DNA of 64,000 nt from Promethearchaeota archaeon (GCA_030603385.1 JAUVXW010000012.1:28015-92014), one strand, 5' to 3'; positions 18,404 through 28,347 are shown, counted from the stretch's first letter. Numbers and translations: made by a program. Notes: generated by a model not told the origin, from the sequence alone.

Positions 18404-19519
18404 TTATCCTAACTCGCCTGCAATTCCTCGAATTTTTTTCCTCATTTCTTCTTGTTTTCTAACTATCTCTGAATACTGAAATTCTGTTTTATTTGTTAAA
18501 TCAGCTAGTTCTGGTACAAAATTATATTCAACAAAGAGTTCTTTAGTCTCTTTTGAAATTAAACCATTGGTTATTTTCATTGGATTATTTTGAAAATTTT
18601 CAAATTTTGATTCCCAATCGTTTAAAAAATCATCTATATCGTTTTTTAAATTAAAAATAGGCAGCACTCCTAAACTATTTGGAGTTGTTACTGCAACATT
18701 TGCTCTTTTTAAGCTGAATCTATTTCCATTAAAGGATATTGCAATGCCTCCTTCGTCTCTTACCCTCTGAAGCATATTAATATCTGTAATTGAATCTCCC
18801 AATACTATCATTTCTGATATTGCTATTCCTGTCCTTCGAGATATATCTTCAACAGCATTTTCCTTTCTTTTTCCACCTCTAACTTTTACTCGATTCATTA
18901 CTCGAATATAGTCTGTTTCTTTTCCCATCCAGAAGAAATTGTTTAAATCTTCAATAACGCTGTTAAGATTTTTATTATTATTTAGATATTTTTGGAAAAT
19001 TACATTCATTAGTAGTTCTACATCTTCTTCAATGTTATTAAGCCCTTTCTTCAAATTTTTAATATTTAGTTCTGTGCAGTAAACATTGTCTTTTGGAATA
19101 CCTAAAGAAGCAGTTACATTATGAGCAAAATGAGAATAACTAGTCGAAATAACGAATATTTCCCAATCTTTACGTAAAATATTCATTAATTCTCGACATC
19201 CGGGTAATAACCCAAGATCACTTTTTGCTAATTTTATCAATTCTTTGTCCGTATAACATGCAGTATAGAGAGGTGCCATTATTCTCAGGGTGTCTCCAGG
19301 TTGATAATCTGGAATGTTTAATGTTTCCTTTACTCCTGGAACATCGATAATATAATCATCGTAGTTAGAAATCATTCTAAAGAAAGCACCCATATCAAAC
19401 ATTTTTAAATTAAACTTAGATTTATCGCCTAAAAGCTTTCCAATTTCCGCCGCAAAATCAATAATGCTAATTGGTCCTTCCAAATCAAACAAGCAAATAT
19501 TTTTTTTTCTCATAAACAT
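18404..19519 (-). CDS. HAD-superfamily protein, EhaR-like
   Basis: 371 residues from ATG 19519 (a second ATG two codons later is equally possible). Motif I of HAD enzymes appears as CLFDLEGPIS, with DxE in place of DxD, and motif IV as VVLGDS-type IVLGDSITDINML. The EGPIS opening, the YQPGDTLRIMAPL segment and the C-terminal layout match the archaeal family annotated as energy-converting hydrogenase A subunit R. No hydrogenase genes are near, so that name probably does not describe its role. Probably a cytosolic phosphatase-like enzyme of unknown substrate. Confidence 0.7.
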   Translation of the reverse strand: MFMRKKNICLFDLEGPISIIDFAAEIGKLLGDKSKFNLKMFDMGAFFRMISNYDDYIIDVPGVKETLNIPDYQPGDTLRIMAPLYTACYTDKELIKLAKSDLGLLPGCRELMNILRKDWEIFVISTSYSHFAHNVTASLGIPKDNVYCTELNIKNLKKGLNNIEEDVELLMNVIFQKYLNNNKNLNSVIEDLNNFFWMGKETDYIRVMNRVKVRGGKRKENAVEDISRRTGIAISEMIVLGDSITDINMLQRVRDEGGIAISFNGNRFSLKRANVAVTTPNSLGVLPIFNLKNDIDDFLNDWESKFENFQNNPMKITNGLISKETKELFVEYNFVPELADLTNKTEFQYSEIVRKQEEMRKKIRGIAGELG

Positions 19520-19593
19520 GTAAAATTATCTCCTTTTAGTAGAATGATGCAGAAATATTTTAAAAAAAATTTCTATTAAAGTAGAAATAACTC

Positions 19594-19800
19594 TCACGCT
19601 ATAACAAACTTTAAAAAATCAATATTATTCCATTTAGAAATTTTATTCAGGTCTATTTCAGAGAAAGTTTCAAATTTTAAACGATGGAATGGTATTTGAA
19701 ACATCCTCTCAAAGAAATCTGGACCATATTTAATACCATTTATATCAGTTCTGTGAAAAGCTGTATAATTTAATTTATCCTCATATATCCTTTTCCAAGA
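19594..19800 (-). pseudogene. out-of-frame C-terminus of the GIY-YIG-like gene
   Basis: Dropping one A from the GGAAAAGG run near 19790 joins the upstream gene to a further roughly 65 coding-like residues, including RIYEDKLNYTAFHRTDINGI, KYGPDFFERMFQIPFHRL and SKWNNIDFLKFVIA, with a stop at 19594. The Phe/Tyr/Trp-rich patterned sequence is much more protein-like than random AT-rich translation. Either an assembly indel or a recent inactivating frameshift. Confidence 0.6.
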
Positions 19801-21328
19801 ATTTACCTTCCTGTCGATATTTTATTGTTATATATTGTTGAAATTTGAGCAAAATCTCTCTAGAATGTAGACGCTCACGAACTCGTTTTACCTGCTTTCT
19901 TGAAAGATTTGTTTCTTTACAAATCTTTTTTAAAGGTATGCGATTAATTATCCAATTAACCCAAGTGGATCTTGAAATTCCGTAGTATCTTTTTTTCTTG
20001 ATAAACCATTCGTTAAAGGCGCAAATATTACTATCCTTTATAAAATTTTCCCAATATATAAAGTCTAAGTTTAATTCTCCCCTATAGAATGACCAAAACC
20101 AAGTTTTTAGCTTTAGCTTATCTTCCTGTTCAAATATAGATTTTAAAAAATTTAATATTTTTAGATACTTTTTTTCATCCAATTTGCCAAGAAACTGTTC
20201 ATAAAGTAAAATTTCAATTACAGGCTTTAAAAATTCTTTATTCGCGTTATATCTACTACTTTTATTATAATCTCCGGAGAAGTAAGATGAAATTCTTTTT
20301 TTAATCTGCCTTACAGAAACCCCTATATCATAAAATTTCAATAAATATTCTTTAATTGTTTTATACTCAAATCCAAATGTCATCATCATGCTTACATCAT
20401 ACATTGGTAAATCGAGACCTATTCCACCACCACCTCCATGAATTTCGTTAAGACCATCAATCTTATAGTTTACTCCATCAATAAGACCTTCTATGTATAG
20501 TTTTTCTTTATGAATCGCAGTTGATATCGATTTATGTATTTCAAGAATTTCCCGTTCGAATAAATTTTCGCATTCTTTAACCAATGGCATTACTGCACCT
20601 CCTATCATATAAAATTTTTTATGACGAATTTGTGAATAATAATAACTAAAATCCTCTTCTGTCAAACCGTGAGTTTTTAGAGCTTGAATAATAACTTCTG
20701 CTTTCTTAGTCATAGTTCTTTTCGCTGAATATCTTATTATTGAGTCTGCAATATGTTGCGCAAATCGGATTTCTTCTTTTTCTGTAGTAACACCTAAATA
20801 ATACTTATTACCTTTGGATTCATCCAAAAATTGCCACTTATAAATAATCGCCCCATATGCTTTTTTATCTAAGGTTTTTTCAAAAAATCTATCTCCTACT
20901 AGAGCTCTAGTTACATAATCTCTGATAAACCACTCTCTGGTTTCGGGATTCTGATATTCATATATAGATAAATATTTCTTAGCAAATTTCGGACTTATTT
21001 CATCAAGATATAATGGAAATCTATGTGATTTAATTAGATTATCAAGAATTATATCCACTTTCTCAAATAGAATGAAGTATTTTTTTTTAAAATTTCGCTT
21101 ATAGTTCTCATACCAGCTTAATTCAACTTCCGATCTTGATATTTGAATAATCTCTTCTTCTTTATTAATTACACCGATTTCCTTTTTGGATTTAAGAAAT
21201 TCAAATTTTAATTGATCAAATGGATTAAAATTTTCGATATATTTGTTGAAATTATTAAAGCTATTGCCCTGATTTCGAGGTCTTGAACCTCTTTTATGAC
21301 AGCGATTATCGATTTTTCGCGGACTCAT
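19781..21328 (-). CDS. GIY-YIG nuclease-like protein with HTH region
   Basis: 515 residues from ATG 21328. Residues 158-200 carry a GIY-YIG-like core: GAIIYKWQF, then KYYLGVTTEKEEIRFAQHI with the spaced Tyr, Gly, Arg and His. A candidate metal-binding Glu follows at about 264 in NLFEREILEIHKS. A Gly5 stretch and a helical segment (EYLLKFYDIGVSVRQIKKRI) come next, and the C-terminal part contains an HTH-like segment (IPLKKICKETNLSRKQVKRV). Probably a DNA-binding nuclease, perhaps homing- or mobile-element-derived. The visible C-terminus (KFLEKDI) is out of frame; the true one probably continues to 19594. Confidence 0.6.
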   Translation of the reverse strand: MSPRKIDNRCHKRGSRPRNQGNSFNNFNKYIENFNPFDQLKFEFLKSKKEIGVINKEEEIIQISRSEVELSWYENYKRNFKKKYFILFEKVDIILDNLIKSHRFPLYLDEISPKFAKKYLSIYEYQNPETREWFIRDYVTRALVGDRFFEKTLDKKAYGAIIYKWQFLDESKGNKYYLGVTTEKEEIRFAQHIADSIIRYSAKRTMTKKAEVIIQALKTHGLTEEDFSYYYSQIRHKKFYMIGGAVMPLVKECENLFEREILEIHKSISTAIHKEKLYIEGLIDGVNYKIDGLNEIHGGGGGIGLDLPMYDVSMMMTFGFEYKTIKEYLLKFYDIGVSVRQIKKRISSYFSGDYNKSSRYNANKEFLKPVIEILLYEQFLGKLDEKKYLKILNFLKSIFEQEDKLKLKTWFWSFYRGELNLDFIYWENFIKDSNICAFNEWFIKKKRYYGISRSTWVNWIINRIPLKKICKETNLSRKQVKRVRERLHSREILLKFQQYITIKYRQEGKFLEKDI

Positions 21329-21670
21329 GGTACCTCCATCTTTTTAATTTTTAATAGATACAACAATATTTTGTGATAATCTTGACTCATCGGTTTCCCA
21401 CTCATTTTGTCTTTTAGTTATGAAAATTCTCTAAAAAATTGCTTTCTGAATTTATTGCATTTATTATGCTTATTTATTAATTAGGGGTATGGATTAAAAA
21501 TCTTTAATATAAATATATAAAAAGAGAGTGTTGAAAATTAGTTATTATAATTTTTGTCGATTAAAGTTGAGTTTAAAGAAAATTCAAATAACTCTTTTAT
21601 TAAGAGCTTATTATAGTTGAGAATTTTTTTAAAAAAAATATCAGAAAATATTCGAGTTTAGAATCTAACT
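21329..21670. other. intergenic region, no clear gene
   Basis: Mostly AT-rich spacer upstream of the GIY-YIG-like gene. A short reverse-strand stretch near 21350-21430 reads KRQNEWETDESRLSQNIVVS before a stop, which could be a gene fragment, but it has no start codon and is too short to call. Nothing else seen. Confidence 0.4.
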
Positions 21671-22138
21671 TTAGAAATTTCTTGGATTGATCTTTCTTTC
21701 TCTCTTAATAATTTCTTTCCAGTTTGGTTCTATTGCGTCAAAGGTTTCTTGGGCAAGATTCTTGACTTCTTCATCGGAAGAACTAAGAAATGTTCCAATA
21801 TACTCTAAGGCTCTTTTATCTTTAATTTTTTTTAAAGCCTCTATTATATAAATAATCCTATACCGATCTATCTCGGAGGCATTTAATTCATCTTGAAGTT
21901 TTTCTATAATCCTTAAAGTTGCTCGACCATCTCCAATCCTTCCTAGAGCTTCTATGATCTTGTTAATAACGAGATGATCTTCTTCTGATCTTAAAGCACG
22001 ACAAAGTAAATTTACAGACCTACCTTCTTTCATAATTCCAAGTTCTCTTGCTGCATCGGCTCTTTTTTGCCATTCCTCATCGTGAAAGAGCTGTTTTATT
22101 AATGAGTTAAATTTAACATTTTGTTCATGCCAATTCAT
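21671..22138 (-). CDS. HEAT-repeat protein
   Basis: 155 residues from ATG 22138. It is all-helical with about four HEAT-like repeats: EWQKRADAARELGIM, HLVINKIIEALGRIGDGRA, YRIIYIIEALKKIKDKRALE and EEVKNLAQETFDAIEPNW. The (L/I)GxxxD/KxRA turns are characteristic. Probably a small scaffold or adaptor in the cytosol. It lies 68 bp upstream of purD on the same strand and may be co-transcribed, although a functional link is not evident. Confidence 0.8.
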   Translation of the reverse strand: MNWHEQNVKFNSLIKQLFHDEEWQKRADAARELGIMKEGRSVNLLCRALRSEEDHLVINKIIEALGRIGDGRATLRIIEKLQDELNASEIDRYRIIYIIEALKKIKDKRALEYIGTFLSSSDEEVKNLAQETFDAIEPNWKEIIKRERKINPRNF

Positions 22139-22205
22139 TATTCAAGTAAAGCTTAATATTGAAATTATTATAAGTTGATGATTATAAAATATAAAAATAT
22201 TATTC

Positions 22206-23525
22206 TTATTTTTTAAGAAGAGAATTCATATGATCTATTCGTTTTTGCAATAATTTTAGAGTTCCTACATCTTTCCTATGAAATAATTTACCTTTGATAC
22301 ATCCTACTCCGGCTTCCGCAATTTTTTCGGCTTTTTCAAGAGTATCAGAGATTCCTAACACACCCATTGCTCTAGAGGTTGTTGTATAGACATTTTGTCC
22401 TTCTCTATAAACTGATGCGTAATAATATTTTGCACCAGTCTTATCTAGTTTTTTCTTATCAATAAGAATTTGTTCGTCTCTTTTTGGATTCATTGGATAG
22501 CCTTCAGGAGCAAGATATTTACATACAGATGCTTTTTTCTCAAATTCATAACTTTTGGATAAGTTACCATTAATGATAGCCCAACAGATATCAACAAAAT
22601 TACTTTTAAGAAGAGGTAAAAGATTCATTGCCTCGGGATCACCCAATCGAGAATTATATTCAATTAATTTAATACCAGATGCAGTTTTCATGAATTGTCC
22701 ATACAAAAAACCTTTATATTCTACACCCGTTTCTGCCTTAACTGCTGCTACTGTTTTTTTCATATCTGCGAGGGCTTCATTAACATCATTTTGAGTGAAA
22801 AAGGGCATGAGATGATCTTCCATGCTATATGATCCCATTCCTCCCGTATTTGGACCCTTGTCATCTTCATAAGCTCTTTTGTGGTCTTGAACTAATGGAG
22901 AACCTATTACATTTTTCCCATCAACAAAAGCCTGTAGTGTAAACTCCTCTCCATCACATTTTTCCTCTAAGAGAAATCTATTTTTTTTATCTACCAATTC
23001 ATTACAATACTCTAAGATATCCTTTTTTGAAAAAAGGTGATCACCATAAACTTTTACTCCTTTACCTCCTGTAAGCCCTTCTGGTTTAACGACAATATTA
23101 TCTTCACCCATATCCTTTATATAACTTTCAACGCCTTCCATAGAATCAAATATTTTGCTCATAATGTTTGATTGGATTTTATATTTTTCAAGCAGCTCTC
23201 TCATGAAAACCTTAGAACCTTCTAATTGAGCCGCTTCTATTTTCGGTCCAACACAAGGGATCCCACCTTTTTCTAAAGCGTCAACTATTCCAACTACTAA
23301 AGGAGCTTCTGGTCCAATAACGGCAAAATCTATACTATTTTTTTTACAAAATTCAAGTATTTTTTGAAAATCGGTTTCGGAGTGAATTTCAATATTTTTA
23401 CTCAAATCTTCTAATCCCGCATTCTTAAAACTCATGAAAGAAAATAAGCTTGCTCCTCCTCTAACAAGAGTTTCCCCGACAACGTGTTCCCTGGCGCCAT
23501 GCCCTACAATCAAACAATTTACCAT
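22206..23525 (-). CDS. purD: phosphoribosylamine-glycine ligase (GAR synthetase)
   Basis: 439 residues from ATG 23525. The N-terminal Rossmann-like region starts LIVGHGAREHVVGETLVRGG, followed by IGPEAPLVVGIVDALEK, the ATP-grasp loop GLTGGKGVKVYG and the diagnostic PNTGGMGSYS, then the metal-binding EYNSRLGDPEAMN. It catalyses the ATP-dependent joining of glycine to 5-phosphoribosylamine in purine synthesis. Length is typical of PurD. No other pur gene is adjacent. Confidence 0.96.
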   Translation of the reverse strand: MVNCLIVGHGAREHVVGETLVRGGASLFSFMSFKNAGLEDLSKNIEIHSETDFQKILEFCKKNSIDFAVIGPEAPLVVGIVDALEKGGIPCVGPKIEAAQLEGSKVFMRELLEKYKIQSNIMSKIFDSMEGVESYIKDMGEDNIVVKPEGLTGGKGVKVYGDHLFSKKDILEYCNELVDKKNRFLLEEKCDGEEFTLQAFVDGKNVIGSPLVQDHKRAYEDDKGPNTGGMGSYSMEDHLMPFFTQNDVNEALADMKKTVAAVKAETGVEYKGFLYGQFMKTASGIKLIEYNSRLGDPEAMNLLPLLKSNFVDICWAIINGNLSKSYEFEKKASVCKYLAPEGYPMNPKRDEQILIDKKKLDKTGAKYYYASVYREGQNVYTTTSRAMGVLGISDTLEKAEKIAEAGVGCIKGKLFHRKDVGTLKLLQKRIDHMNSLLKK

Positions 23526-23778
23526 TATTTTTCAACACAAGAAATGTATCTATTTTAATTAATTATAATTACTAACTAGATTAACAAATAATTTTAACAT
23601 TAATTATTAACCAAGTAATTACTGCTATCTTAAAGAAAGACTTTTAATACTTTTAAAAAGCCCTTAAAATTAAAATCCAAATTTCAAATAGGTAAAAGAA
23701 GTTTTTATAAGGTTTTTAAGAAGCAAAAATAGAGTCTACTATATGATATAGTTCATCTATATTTTATTTAAATCGGAA

Positions 23779-24345
23779 TTATTCCATTTTTGCACCACAT
23801 TTAGCACAAAACTTGGCATCTAACGGTAATTCATGCCCACAACTTGAACATATTTTAGTTTTTTTCTCTTCTTTTTGTTTTTCTCCGAGTTTAGCTCCAC
23901 ATATAGGACAGAATTTAGCATCACTTTCAATTTCCTCTCCACAAAACGGACAATTAACTTTTGTTAAAGGTTTTTCAAAAACAGGTTGCGCTTGTTGTAT
24001 AGAAGGTCTTAATGGAATTTGGACATTTCCAGCTCTAACTTCGATTGGTAATGTTAAAATGACATTGTTTCTTGATGAAAGTGTAGCTGTTAAAGTAAAA
24101 ATACCTTCCGCTTTAGGTATAATTGAAAATAATCTACTTTTCTTGTACTTATTCCCAATCCCTCCATAACGCTCAGATCTAATTAAAATTCTAATTTCTG
24201 GAGGCCCATTAAGCATTACTCTTACTTGGGGAAGATACTTACCGTGAAAATTTTGAACAACTAAATAAAATTCTTGTTTTTTATGTAAAGAACCGTATAC
24301 TGCTTCTGCGTCGTTCTTTAAACCAAATTTTATTTGATTACTCAT
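23779..24345 (-). CDS. double zinc-ribbon protein with beta-rich N-terminal domain
   Basis: 188 residues from ATG 24345. Residues 1-110 look like an Ig-like/CARDB-type beta domain (strands FYLVVQNFHG, VRVMLNG, GIFTLTATLSS, LPIEVRAG). Two zinc ribbons follow: CPFCGEEIESDAKFCPICG and CSSCGHELPLDAKFCAKCG, each CxxC-x(12)-CxxC. No membrane segment. Such double-ribbon proteins are common in archaea and usually of unknown role, possibly adaptor or regulatory. Confidence 0.8.
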   Translation of the reverse strand: MSNQIKFGLKNDAEAVYGSLHKKQEFYLVVQNFHGKYLPQVRVMLNGPPEIRILIRSERYGGIGNKYKKSRLFSIIPKAEGIFTLTATLSSRNNVILTLPIEVRAGNVQIPLRPSIQQAQPVFEKPLTKVNCPFCGEEIESDAKFCPICGAKLGEKQKEEKKTKICSSCGHELPLDAKFCAKCGAKME

Positions 24346-24500
24346 TTTCTTTAATCCTTTTTAAGATTTATAGAATTTTATAATGATTTCAATATTTAAA
24401 TTTTTCTATATTCAGTACTATAAAATTGAGATTTAATATAAATCAATCTAATCTTAATAAAATAGAATTAAATATTTGAACATAAAAATCAGACTAATTC

Positions 24501-25097
24501 CTAATCTTTCTTTTGGATTTCTTCTTTATTCGAAAATTTACGGTACGCAAATATTATTCTTTGAAGTACTGTAAAGTTAGTACCCACAGCTAGTACCACC
24601 ATTGTCCACCAAAATGATGTAGAAAACCAAAGTTGTAAGATTGATCCTATAAACAAAATGGGAACTCGGTCTGTTCGCTCTATCAACCCCACACCATAAA
24701 GATTATCAATTCCTAAAGCCTCAATCTTAGCTCGAGTGTATGACGTTAAAAAAGCGCCTATTAAAACTAATAAGCCAATTTCAATTTTCGTGTATCCTCC
24801 AAGGATAACACCAGTAAATATAAAAAAGTCTCCTATTCTATCTAATGTTGAGTCTAAAAATGCCCCCAATTTTGTTGGTCCTTGAAGTCGAGCAACAACC
24901 CCATCTAGTTGGTCGAAAAATTCTGTAATAAATAAGCAGATAATAATAAAAAACAAAATGTTAAAAATAAAACTGAAAAAAGTTAAAATGGCAAAGAGTA
25001 ATCCTAAAGATGTAATAACATTGGCGGGGATTCTTTTTATTTTGCGAGCTAATGGTAACAATAATTTTCCTGAGAACTTTTTCACTTGTAATAACAT
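24501..25097 (-). CDS. CDP-alcohol phosphatidyltransferase family protein
   Basis: 198 residues from ATG 25097, with about five to six membrane helices. The family signature D-x2-D-G-x2-A-R-x8-G-x3-D-x3-D is complete: DQLDGVVARLQGPTKLGAFL then DSTLDRIGD. These integral membrane enzymes join a CDP-activated lipid to an alcohol. In archaea the close homologues make archaetidylinositol phosphate or related ether-lipid head groups; the RTDRVPILFIGSI segment fits that subgroup, but the exact alcohol is inferred. Confidence 0.88.
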   Translation of the reverse strand: MLLQVKKFSGKLLLPLARKIKRIPANVITSLGLLFAILTFFSFIFNILFFIIICLFITEFFDQLDGVVARLQGPTKLGAFLDSTLDRIGDFFIFTGVILGGYTKIEIGLLVLIGAFLTSYTRAKIEALGIDNLYGVGLIERTDRVPILFIGSILQLWFSTSFWWTMVVLAVGTNFTVLQRIIFAYRKFSNKEEIQKKD

Positions 25098-25161
25098 GCT
25101 AACTTACACCTATTAATGTTATATACAATAAAAATAGTATAAAAGAAAAAAAAGAAATTAA

Positions 25162-26658
25162 TTATAATCTATAAATTAGTTTGAATTTTTCCTCAATATA
25201 TTTTAAAAAGTAGTCTGTATTCAAGTCTTCTCCAGTAACCCTTTTTATTAGATCATTAGCTCTGTAGATACTACCAAACTGATGTATTTCCTCTTTTAAA
25301 TAATTCAACAGATTCGAGAATTCACCTTTTTTGTAATCATCAGGTAAATTAGGCATCTTCTCTAAAACTTTTGCATATATCTGTGTTCCATATAGATTCC
25401 CAAGAAAATAAGTAGGGAAATACCCTATGCTTCCACCTGACCAATGAACATCCTGCAAAACTCCTTGTGCATCATTAGGCGGAACAATTCCTAACAATTC
25501 TTCAAATTTAGAATTCCATATCTCAGGTAACTCACTTACTTGAATTTTCCCTTCAATAAGATCTTTTTCGATTTCAAATCTTAAAATAATATGCAAACCA
25601 TATGTTACTTCATCCGCATTTACTCTAATGAAAGATGGTTGAACAATATTAATGGCTCTATGAAATTCTTCCATAGGAACATCTTTTAAATTTTCCGGAA
25701 AGTATTCTTGAAAAGTTGGATACCAATACATCCAAAATTCTTTGCTTCTGCCAACGATGTTCTCCCACATGCGACTTTGTGATTCATGAATTCCCATTGA
25801 AGTACCAGTGCATAGTATTGTATCGTGAAGCTCTTTTTTAATTCCCATCTCATAAATTGCATGACCATACTCGTGGATTGTACTTGTAATGCAATCTGGA
25901 AAGGGTTCCGTAGTTCTTGTAGTAATCCTAACATCCATGGACGCAAGAGATGTTGTAAATGGATGTGTTACCTTATCTTGACGCCCATAACCAAAATCAA
26001 AATTTAATTTTTTAATAATTTTACTACTTAGTTCAAATTGTTTATCTTCATCATAATGCTTCTTAAATATAGAACCATCAGGTTTATCTGAAGAAGAATT
26101 TAGCTTCTTAACAAAATCAATTAATTTTGGTTTAATTGGATTAAAGATGTTAGCAATCCAGTCATAGGTTGCTCCTGGTTCGTATAAGTCTATCAGCGTA
26201 GAATATAAATCAGGATGAGTTCCAAGTTTTTCTGCTTTTTCTTTCTGCAATTCAACCGTTTTTTCTAATAATTTTTGGAAAATTGAAAAATCACTTTTTG
26301 CTCTTGCTTCTCTCCACTCTTTCGCAGCTAAAATACTCGTTTCCGCAATTTCTGTGACTAACTTTTCAGGTAATTTAATCGCAAGATTATATTCCCGAGT
26401 AATCTCTCGCAACATAGCACTTTCAATTTCGTTGAGATCAAGTTTTTCGGCTTCCTTTATTAATCTCCCAACTTTTTCAGAAGTAACTCTCTGATGTATT
26501 AATTTTTCTATTAAAGAAACTTGTTTAGACCTTCCTTCAAGCCCCTTATACTCCATCATATTCACCTCTTGGTCCCAACTTAAAAGCGCTTGAATATAAT
26601 GCAATCTCATTATTTCAGCAAAATGTTCTCGAAGTTCTTTTATAGCATTCATTTTCAA
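25162..26658 (-). CDS. carboxypeptidase Taq family (M32) metallopeptidase
   Basis: 498 residues from ATG 26658 (a second Met two codons in is also possible). The zinc site HExxH is in TSTIHEYGHAIYEMG, with the downstream Glu in GIHESQSRMWEN, as in M32. The C-terminal DVHWSGGSIGYFPTYFLGNL is also diagnostic. It removes C-terminal amino acids from peptides in the cytosol. Length matches the family (about 500). It is 64 bp upstream of the phosphatidyltransferase gene on the same strand. Confidence 0.95.
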   Translation of the reverse strand: MKMNAIKELREHFAEIMRLHYIQALLSWDQEVNMMEYKGLEGRSKQVSLIEKLIHQRVTSEKVGRLIKEAEKLDLNEIESAMLREITREYNLAIKLPEKLVTEIAETSILAAKEWREARAKSDFSIFQKLLEKTVELQKEKAEKLGTHPDLYSTLIDLYEPGATYDWIANIFNPIKPKLIDFVKKLNSSSDKPDGSIFKKHYDEDKQFELSSKIIKKLNFDFGYGRQDKVTHPFTTSLASMDVRITTRTTEPFPDCITSTIHEYGHAIYEMGIKKELHDTILCTGTSMGIHESQSRMWENIVGRSKEFWMYWYPTFQEYFPENLKDVPMEEFHRAINIVQPSFIRVNADEVTYGLHIILRFEIEKDLIEGKIQVSELPEIWNSKFEELLGIVPPNDAQGVLQDVHWSGGSIGYFPTYFLGNLYGTQIYAKVLEKMPNLPDDYKKGEFSNLLNYLKEEIHQFGSIYRANDLIKRVTGEDLNTDYFLKYIEEKFKLIYRL

Positions 26659-26787
26659 AACCTTTATTTTATATTTAAAGAAAATAGTAGTACTTTTGCA
26701 ATAAAGTTTTTCTAATAATATTGAGAATATTTAATTCTTTTAAAGGAAGTAAGATATGAACTTTTGTTGAACTATATTTTATTTAGT

Positions 26788-28347
26788 TTAGACAGATTGT
26801 TCTTGTTTTATAAAAAAACCAGCAGCTAATTTAACATCCTCTATAGTTAAGGGTCGTCCTAAGGATTGCTCTAAATCAGTGACCAATTGTTCACACAATT
26901 TCAAACTAAGTGAACTTCCTTTTTCAGAAATTATTTTTTGAACTTCTTTGGCAAAGTCAGAGATCTTTGGTTTTTTAATTTCTTTCGCTAAATCTTCATG
27001 AGGAGGAAATAATTCCATAGGCATTTTTAATTCAGATTTATTTGTTTTTTCTTTACTTTTAGTGAATATCACAGGTTTAACTGGTTTAGAAGGTATTTCA
27101 GAAGGTTTTATAAGTTTTAGTCCTAATGGTTTAGTTTCTAATTTTTGAAAAGAAACCATGTTCCTGGCAGATTTTGCAGAGGGGGGAATAATTTCTTCTT
27201 TAGTTTCTTTTTGACTAACTGGTTCAACAGTAGGTGCAGTAGTGGGAAGAGGTTTAACTTTAATCTTCTTTTTAAATTTTAATTCTCTAGGGATTTCAAA
27301 TTCCATTTCTTTCGCGAGTTCTTTCCTAAGCTCTTTCTGCTCTTTTAATTTTACACTAAGTTCACGCACTTTTTGTTGAAAAAGATTAACGTGTTCAAAA
27401 TTTTGGTAGGCTGTGGCGATTTTAACAAGTTCTCTATACTTTGCTAATGCATGGATGATATTTCCGACATTAAACAAATTTTCTGCTTCTTTTACTAATT
27501 CTTCAAAATTTTTTGGTAGCTCTTTTTTTAATTCTAAAGATTCTTTAATTAGAGCTTGAAATTGTGATTTAGCATCTGGAGAATTTAAAGATATTTCCTC
27601 AAAATCAGAAAAATTTAAATCATTCTTAATTCGTTTAATGTCTTCATCAGCCACTAAATCTCGTTTATTTCCGACAATTAATAGTTTAGAAAGATTACTG
27701 TCCATTTTCTGAATATTCATGAAATGATTCATTATTTTTAAATGGTAATTTGCTAAATTAAATACGAAAATTACTAAATCAGAACCTTTGACGAATTTAG
27801 ACCATAATAATGAAAAATTATCTCGTAATTGGAAATCCCAAATTTCAAAAGTTAATCCATCAATACTTAAAGTAGATGATTTCGCAAAATCCATTATCAC
27901 TTTTTCATTATTACTTCTCAGCAAACCATAAAGTGTGGTCTTACCTGCATTAGTTGGACCGATAATTGATATTTTTGAGTGCATATCTCTTTGAACTTGA
28001 TTAAGAAAACTCAAGAACTCATCTAGCTGCTCAGTATATTCTTTGAATTTTATAGGATCTGGAAATAATTCTTGGAATTTATTCATAACCTTTACCATTA
28101 TTACTTCTATGTATTGAAGTGAATCAACAAGGTCCGTTACAAATAAGAAGTATAAGCCGTCTTTACCTTTGTGGAAGATCTGAAAATTTGAGATTTTTCT
28201 GTTAATAATTTTACCAGGTATAGGCATTTCCATGTATTTGTTAATGGTTTCAAGAATATTTTTTAATTCTTCACTTCCAAAAGCTATAGCAAAATCCTTA
28301 ACAAAAATATGTTCTTTTTCAGAAAAGATATGAACTTGACGAAGCAT
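26788..28347 (-). CDS. longin-like domain fused to an Arf/Ras-like GTPase
   Basis: 519 residues from ATG 28347. Residues 1-120 look like a longin/roadblock-type fold (FSEKEHIFVKDFAIAFG, GLYFLFVTDLVDSLQYIEV, VMVKVMNKFQELFP). A small GTPase domain follows: G1 GPTNAGKTTL (130-139), G3 WDFQLRD (170-176, replacing WDxxGQ), G4 GNKRDL (226-231). Then a TPR-like helical hairpin (about 285-330), a long basic/proline linker (345-460) and a terminal helical domain (LCEQLVTDLEQSLGRPL). Fusion of a longin domain to a GTPase recalls the SRP receptor alpha subunit and other eukaryotic trafficking GTPases. Loss of the G3 Gly/Gln suggests slow or absent hydrolysis. Confidence 0.82.
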   Translation of the reverse strand: MLRQVHIFSEKEHIFVKDFAIAFGSEELKNILETINKYMEMPIPGKIINRKISNFQIFHKGKDGLYFLFVTDLVDSLQYIEVIMVKVMNKFQELFPDPIKFKEYTEQLDEFLSFLNQVQRDMHSKISIIGPTNAGKTTLYGLLRSNNEKVIMDFAKSSTLSIDGLTFEIWDFQLRDNFSLLWSKFVKGSDLVIFVFNLANYHLKIMNHFMNIQKMDSNLSKLLIVGNKRDLVADEDIKRIKNDLNFSDFEEISLNSPDAKSQFQALIKESLELKKELPKNFEELVKEAENLFNVGNIIHALAKYRELVKIATAYQNFEHVNLFQQKVRELSVKLKEQKELRKELAKEMEFEIPRELKFKKKIKVKPLPTTAPTVEPVSQKETKEEIIPPSAKSARNMVSFQKLETKPLGLKLIKPSEIPSKPVKPVIFTKSKEKTNKSELKMPMELFPPHEDLAKEIKKPKISDFAKEVQKIISEKGSSLSLKLCEQLVTDLEQSLGRPLTIEDVKLAAGFFIKQEQSV

